Source of the DNA: Enterobacter sp.
GTDB taxonomy: Bacteria; Pseudomonadota; Gammaproteobacteria; Enterobacterales; Enterobacteriaceae
Assembly: GCA_022649305.1 (NCBI GenBank)
Contig: JALCNW010000004.1
Span: 1 to 64,000 of the forward strand
Length of the DNA: 64,000 nt
Direction of reading: 5' to 3'
Shown here: piece by piece, positions 58,955-64,000 of the stretch
How the letters are laid out: each line of letters begins with the position of its first letter
Position numbering within the stretch: the stretch's first letter is position 1
The notes under the pieces: model-generated
Databases searched by the model: none
Seen by the model: only the letters and a program-made list of their open reading frames with translations
Told to the model about the DNA's origin: nothing
Translations under genes and position numbers: made by a program

Positions 58955-60076
58955 TTACTGCACTTCCTGATATTTGCCTTTGTCATCCCACTGATAAACC
59001 ACATAGTCCGAGACTTTCAGATCGCCTTTATCATCCCAGGATTTTTTGCCCATCACCGTTTCCACCGGAGTGGCTTTTAACCAGGCGCTGGCTTTGGCTG
59101 AATCCGTCCCGCCGGTCGCTTTAAATGCCGCCGCGATTGCCTGCACAGAGGCGTAGGAATAGAGGGTGTAGCCTTCAGGTTCAAATTTACCGGCGCGGAA
59201 TTTTTCGATGACGGCTTTGCCATCGGGAATCAGACGCGGATCTTTACCAAACGTCATGTAAATCCCGTTGGTGTATTTCGGGCCACCCGCGGCGGTGACC
59301 ATCTCTTCATTGACGATACAGTCGCCGGAGAAGAATTTGGCCTGCACGCCTTGCTCGCGCATCTGGCGAACCAGCGGTCCGGCTTCAGGATGGCAGCCAC
59401 CAAAGAACACCACGTCCGGTTTTTGCGCGCCAATTTTGGTGACCAGCGCATTAAAGTCTTTTTCACCTCGCGACAGACCCTCGTACAGCACATCGTTTAC
59501 GCCGCGTTTCGCCAGTGCTGCCTTGGTTGCATCGGCGAGTCCCTGACCGTAGGTGTCCTTATCGTGAATAATGGCCACACGTTTAGCCTTAAGCTTATCA
59601 ATGATGAAATCACTGGCGACTTTCCCCTGCTGGTCGTCACGTCCGCACATGCGGAACATATCGCTCATGCCGCGTTCGGTAATCAGCGGATTGGTTGATC
59701 CTGGGGTAATGGCAAGCACGCCCGCGTCGTTGTAAACCTCAGAGGCTGGCATTGTTGAAGAAGAGCAGAAATGCCCGACCACGGCTTTGACTTTATCTTG
59801 ATCAACCAAACGGTTTGCGACGGAGACGGCTTGTTTTGGTTCACAAGCGTCATCGCCCTGGACCAGTTTTATCTTTTCGCCGTTAATTCCGCCTGCGGCA
59901 TTAATATCTTCCGCTGCCTGCGTTGCACCATGCCAGTATTGATCGCCATAGGTGGCATTCGGCCCGGTGAACGGCCCTGCCACGCCAATGACGATATCCG
60001 CCTGGGCGGAAAAAGCCGTCACCAGGCAACCCGCTAACACCAGAGAAAGAGGACTTTTGATAAATTTCAGCGACAT
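58955..60076 (-). CDS. livK: Branched-chain amino acid-binding protein LivK/LivJ-type
   Basis: A 373-residue periplasmic binding protein. The start at 60076 (MSLKFIKSPLSLVLAGCLVT) gives a signal peptide cleaved near AQA, with AAGGA 8 bp upstream. An in-frame start at 60196 would bury it behind 40 residues. The mature part starts DIVIGVAGPFTGPN and contains the typical CSSSTMPAS segment. It is the first gene of the operon. Precise amino acid specificity is not readable. Confidence 0.9.
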   Translation of the reverse strand: MSLKFIKSPLSLVLAGCLVTAFSAQADIVIGVAGPFTGPNATYGDQYWHGATQAAEDINAAGGINGEKIKLVQGDDACEPKQAVSVANRLVDQDKVKAVVGHFCSSSTMPASEVYNDAGVLAITPGSTNPLITERGMSDMFRMCGRDDQQGKVASDFIIDKLKAKRVAIIHDKDTYGQGLADATKAALAKRGVNDVLYEGLSRGEKDFNALVTKIGAQKPDVVFFGGCHPEAGPLVRQMREQGVQAKFFSGDCIVNEEMVTAAGGPKYTNGIYMTFGKDPRLIPDGKAVIEKFRAGKFEPEGYTLYSYASVQAIAAAFKATGGTDSAKASAWLKATPVETVMGKKSWDDKGDLKVSDYVVYQWDDKGKYQEVQ

Positions 60077-60817
60077 TATTATGTTCCTTAGTAAAGAGTG
60101 TGTTGCACCACGGTGTGAAGCCGAACGCCTGACGGCGCACTCAATCCAAAAGCAAATGCGAGAACAAAATGCACTAAACGAAAAACAACCTGACATTATC
60201 CCGCTGATAACGGCGAGGATTCCTTTTCTCTTTTACAGGCAGGAACATTAAGCAAAATGGTTGCCAGAGTGGTTAACCCACGGTACGGGTTTTGACATAT
60301 TTCAGTATAGAGCGGCGTTTTAAGCCGCCTGGGACGGTGAACTGAAATTACAGCGGGGATCACATCTCGTTAACAACAAAGCACCTAATGTGTGCAACGG
60401 TCACGATTTACGTTTTATTGCACCAGCAAAGACCATTTAAAGTATGTTGTTATTGTGTTGATAAGCCTAGGCCAGAATAAACGTGTTTCATTATAAAGTA
60501 TGATGTCAGGAAGATAACCACGCCGCATAGTTATGACATAGTGCAAACGTAACCAAGGGTAAAAATACATTACTAGTTAAGTTTGTCTAAACATTATTTT
60601 TCTTTTATTTAGCGTAATCTGGGCGGTAAATAAACTCGTCTATAGATCTATCCAGCTGACTTTAGTATCAGGGTGAGACGTTGTCCTTAATTAACGAAAA
60701 GGAGCTTATTACTATCATTGCATTCAGCGTTTTCTGGTGAGGATCATTCTTTTTTCGGCATTTATCATTCGCGGTAAAAAGAGTGGGGATAGCTTATTCG
60801 AGAAGAGGTAATTATTT
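60077..60817. other. 741-bp divergent region between livK and the RTX peroxidase
   Basis: Non-coding and AT-rich towards the right. It must hold promoters for livK (minus) and the peroxidase (plus). No RNA gene or clear operator is recognised. Confidence 0.5.
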
Positions 60818-63800
60818 ATGGCCACACAATATGACTTTACCGTCACGTTGCACGATCTCGCGTTTATTTTGCAACAGATAAAAATATCTGAAGCCGCAAC
60901 AAACCCGGATGGTTCCATTAATGGAGAGCTGCTGCGAGACCTGGTCTCCAGCCCGCTATTACCCTACGGGCTACGCACTGTCGATGGTTCATGGAATAAT
61001 TTGTTGCCGGGCCAGGAGTTGTATGGCTCAGCCGATCAAACCATGCCACGCTTAATTGCACTTGATCTGAATAATTTGCAGGCATTAGCGAAATACCTCG
61101 ATTTAAATCCTAATCAGATGGTGGTCGACGCCGACCCGCGAATCATCAGTAATTTAATTTCGGACCAAACGGCATCTAACCCCGCAGCGCAAGAAGCACA
61201 CGACTCGCTGCTGGATGCCCCAGGCGGAGGAACTATTTCGGATAACGGCAGTTTGTCCATTCCGAACCTGTCCCCTGACGTTGGGTTATCCCCGGCGTTT
61301 AATGGCTGGATGACGTTCTTTGGCCAATTCTTTGACCATGGTCTGGATCTTATTCCAAAGGCGGGAAACGGAATTGTATTTATCCCGCTGCAACCCGATG
61401 ACCCATTATATGTTGAAGGATCGCCGACTAACTTTATGCTCCTGACTCGTGCTGAAGTTAACGCCGCTCATGACACCAAAAATACGACTACCCCGTTTAT
61501 CGATCAGAATCAGACCTACACCTCGCATCCATCACACCAGATTTTCATTCGTGAATACGTGATGGTCGATGGCAAACCCGAGCCGACAGGGCATTTATTA
61601 GAAGGCGCAAACGGTGGACTGGCGACCTGGTCTGATGTTAAGCATCAGGCGGAAACGCTGCTCGGCATTAAGCTGACAAATCAGGATGTTTTCAATGTTC
61701 CTCTGCTGGCGACTGACCGTTACGGTAACCTGATTCTCAGCGATAGTGGTAAGGTGCAAATCGTGACCGCGCACGGATTGGTTGAAGCGAACGGCGATGT
61801 TTTGCCGTCCGATACGGTACGCACCGGGCATGCCTTCCTGGATGATATCGCCCATAGCGCCGTGCCGAAAGCGGGCCTGGTAGCCGATGCCGACAGTGCC
61901 ATTGGCGGCACGCCGGCTACCGGGACATATGACGATGAACTGCTCGACAGGCACTTTATTACCGGTGACGGGCGAGGCAACGAAAACATCGGTCTTACCG
62001 CCGTTCACTCGGTCTTCCATAGCGAGCACAACCGGCTGGTGGAGCAGTACAAAACCACCATTCTCGACAGTCACGACATTAGCCTGATCAACGAATGGCT
62101 GATGCCAAATCATCAAATTACGGAAATACCGGCCGATACCAGCACCTTGCAGTGGAACGGTGAATATTTATTCCAGGCGGGGCGCTTCGCCACCGAAATG
62201 GAATATCAGCATCTTGTTTTTGAAGAGTTTGCCCGCACCGTTCAGCCCGCTGTCGATCCGTTTGTTTTCTCTAACAGTGCCGACATCAATCCCGCGATTT
62301 TCGCAGAATTCGCGCATGTGGTTTACCGTTTTGGCCACTCGATGCTGACGGAAACCGTCGCGCGAACCGATGCAGAGATGCAGGACGATGACATTGGTCT
62401 TATTGAGGCGTTCCTTAATCCGCTAGCCTTTAATCAGCTAAATGGGGAAAGCATCTCTGATGAGCAGGCCATTGGTGCGATTGTACGCGGGATGACCCGG
62501 CAGGTTGGCAACGAAATCGATGAATTTATTACGGATGCCCTGCGTAATAATCTTGTCGGCTTGCCGCTGGATTTAGGTGCGCTCAACTTAGCGCGAGGAC
62601 GCGATACGCTGATGCCGACCCTGAATCAGGCGCGTGAGCAATTTTACGAATTAAGCGGCAACAGTGAGTTAAGGCCGTATACCAGCTGGGCTGATTTTGC
62701 TTCCTTCCTGAAAAATCCCGCTTCCATCATCAACTTTATGGCCGCCTACGGTCAGCACGATCTCATTCGAAACGCCACGACCCTTGAAGGGAAGCGCGAT
62801 GCGGTGAACTTCCTGCTGTTTGGCGATCCTGATGACCCGGCGCGTGCCGATGCGCTTGATTTCTTCATGAGCACGGGAGCCTGGGCGACAAAAGAATCAG
62901 GCCTGAATACGGTTGATTTCTGGATTGGCGGGCTGGCAGAGCGCAAAAACGAGTTTGGCGGGATGCTCGGCTCTACCTTCAATTTTGTGTTTGAAACGCA
63001 AATGGAGATGTTGCAGGACGGCGACCGATTCTACTACCTGAGCCGCGTTCAGGGGCTGAATTTGCTCAATGAACTGGAAGCTAACTCCTTCTCCGCGCTG
63101 GTGATGCGTAATAGCGACCTGGGCGATGCGGGATCGTCTCACCTGCCTGCTCATCTGTTCCAGACGCCGGACCTTATTTTGGAAGTCAACAAAGCAGTTC
63201 AGACGGATATCGATCCGAAATGGGGAAATGCGCTTAAAGACCTGCTGTTCCCGCTGGTGGTACGACGTGCGGCGGGCGCAGATGTTGACGGGGATGGCGC
63301 GGCAGACGGCGCTTATCTTAAATACTCGGGCGATGGGCATGTGGTGCTTGGAGGCTCGGCCGGTAACGACACCTTAATCGGTGGTAAAGGCATCGACAGC
63401 CTGTGGGGCGATGCGGGTAACGATCGTCTCGACGGAGGCGATGAAGCCGATGTGGTTCACGGCGGCGATGGAAACGACATTATCACCGACACGGGAACGC
63501 CGATCGGCGGGGCCGACTTCCTGCATGGCGATGCCGGTCACGACGTTATCTTCTCCGGTAACGGAAACGATCTCATCTTCGGCGGCAGCGGCAGTGATTT
63601 TATGGTTGTGGGCGAAGATGCACAGGAAATTTTCGCCGGGCGTGACAACGATTTTGCCCTGGGCGGTTCCGGCGGCGACACGCTGATGGGCAACGAAGGC
63701 GACGACTGGCTGGAAGGTGGCGACGGGTTTGACTCTCTGGCGGGTGATAACTCAGAACTGTTCTTCAACAGCACCATTATTGGTCACGATGTCCTGAACG

Positions 63801-64000
63801 GTCAGGGTAATGATACTGACTACGATGGCGAAGCCGGCGATGACATTATGGTTCAGGGGGCCGGGATACAGCGTAATAACGGTATGTCTGGTTTTGACTG
63901 GGCCATCCACAAAGGCGACCCCAACGCGGCAAACTCGGACCTGGGTATTCCACTTTTTGTGAACCAGCAGGAGTTCATCCTGCGGGATCGCTTCGACCTG
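60818..64000 (+). CDS. RTX-repeat heme peroxidase (3' end beyond window)
   Basis: 1061 codons are open to the window edge. Residues about 1-820 form an animal-type heme peroxidase: FFGQFFDHGLDL with likely distal His174, TAVHSVFHSEHNRLV, and YRFGHSMLTE with likely proximal His507. From about 845 come Gly/Asp-rich RTX nonapeptides (GSAGNDTLIGGKG, GDAGNDRLDGGDE, GGDGNDIITD). There is no N-terminal signal peptide, so type I secretion through a C-terminal signal outside the window is expected. AGAAGAGG lies 9 bp before the ATG. Related large peroxidases are known in Proteobacteria; the substrate is not evident. Confidence 0.85.
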   Translation, partial: MATQYDFTVTLHDLAFILQQIKISEAATNPDGSINGELLRDLVSSPLLPYGLRTVDGSWNNLLPGQELYGSADQTMPRLIALDLNNLQALAKYLDLNPNQMVVDADPRIISNLISDQTASNPAAQEAHDSLLDAPGGGTISDNGSLSIPNLSPDVGLSPAFNGWMTFFGQFFDHGLDLIPKAGNGIVFIPLQPDDPLYVEGSPTNFMLLTRAEVNAAHDTKNTTTPFIDQNQTYTSHPSHQIFIREYVMVDGKPEPTGHLLEGANGGLATWSDVKHQAETLLGIKLTNQDVFNVPLLATDRYGNLILSDSGKVQIVTAHGLVEANGDVLPSDTVRTGHAFLDDIAHSAVPKAGLVADADSAIGGTPATGTYDDELLDRHFITGDGRGNENIGLTAVHSVFHSEHNRLVEQYKTTILDSHDISLINEWLMPNHQITEIPADTSTLQWNGEYLFQAGRFATEMEYQHLVFEEFARTVQPAVDPFVFSNSADINPAIFAEFAHVVYRFGHSMLTETVARTDAEMQDDDIGLIEAFLNPLAFNQLNGESISDEQAIGAIVRGMTRQVGNEIDEFITDALRNNLVGLPLDLGALNLARGRDTLMPTLNQAREQFYELSGNSELRPYTSWADFASFLKNPASIINFMAAYGQHDLIRNATTLEGKRDAVNFLLFGDPDDPARADALDFFMSTGAWATKESGLNTVDFWIGGLAERKNEFGGMLGSTFNFVFETQMEMLQDGDRFYYLSRVQGLNLLNELEANSFSALVMRNSDLGDAGSSHLPAHLFQTPDLILEVNKAVQTDIDPKWGNALKDLLFPLVVRRAAGADVDGDGAADGAYLKYSGDGHVVLGGSAGNDTLIGGKGIDSLWGDAGNDRLDGGDEADVVHGGDGNDIITDTGTPIGGADFLHGDAGHDVIFSGNGNDLIFGGSGSDFMVVGEDAQEIFAGRDNDFALGGSGGDTLMGNEGDDWLEGGDGFDSLAGDNSELFFNSTIIGHDVLNGQGNDTDYDGEAGDDIMVQGAGIQRNNGMSGFDWAIHKGDPNAANSDLGIPLFVNQQEFILRDRFDL

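Overview
The window is an enterobacterial chromosome segment. The order fliT-fliS-fliD / fliC-fliA-fliZ-tcyJ-dcyD-tcyL-tcyN-sdiA-yecF-uvrY-uvrC-pgsA-glyW-cysT-leuZ matches the E. coli/Salmonella/Citrobacter/Enterobacter backbone, and the proteins resemble their E. coli counterparts closely. A second liv-type operon and an RTX heme peroxidase downstream make an Enterobacter- or Citrobacter-like host more likely than E. coli K-12 itself. Genus cannot be fixed from the sequence alone.

Layout. (1) 1-16.44 kb is core genome: lipoprotein YedD, cytoplasmic amylase AmyA, the flagellar filament/cap/chaperone genes with sigma-28 promoters, FliA and FliZ, the cystine/D-cysteine uptake and desulfhydrase cluster, SdiA, YecF, the UvrY response regulator with UvrC, PgsA and three tRNA genes. 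(2) 16.38-53.14 kb is a 36.8-kb mobile element in leuZ, bounded by a perfect 63-bp direct repeat (attL 16384-16446, attR 53081-53143) that starts in the anticodon arm. It carries two tyrosine recombinases, an AlpA/excisionase-like protein, a uracil-DNA-glycosylase-like protein and an 866-aa family B DNA polymerase with exonuclease, YxGG and palm motifs. This gene set is that of a pipolin, a mobile element encoding a primer-independent PolB. (3) The right two thirds of the element is a defence island: a type I restriction-modification operon (hsdM, hsdS, YecA/SEC-C-like protein, cold-shock-domain/zinc protein, hsdR, YgjP-like metallopeptidase); an AT-rich cluster (membrane coiled-coil protein, PDDEXK_4-type nuclease, Mrr-like nuclease); and a GC-richer five-gene operon at 43.57-52.77 kb. 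(4) 53.14-54.6 kb is a short accessory stretch with an amidase-like protein and a lipoprotein, enclosed by leuZ-terminator-like sequences. (5) 54.67-64.0 kb holds a KTSC-like small protein, a livKHMGF-type branched-chain amino acid ABC operon on the minus strand, and the start of an RTX-repeat heme peroxidase that runs off the window.

The strongest candidate for an undescribed system is the operon at 43565-52765. It encodes an ankyrin-repeat protein fused to a complete RpoD-like sigma factor, then a MORC/MutL-like GHKL ATPase, a Z1-domain helicase-like ATPase, a PD-(D/E)XK (DUF4420-type) nuclease and an AIPR-family protein. All four junctions overlap. The last four are a known predicted anti-phage module that usually travels with DNA methyltransferases. 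Here no methyltransferase is present and a sigma factor occupies the first position, which suggests transcriptional rather than epigenetic control. That functional reading is inference.
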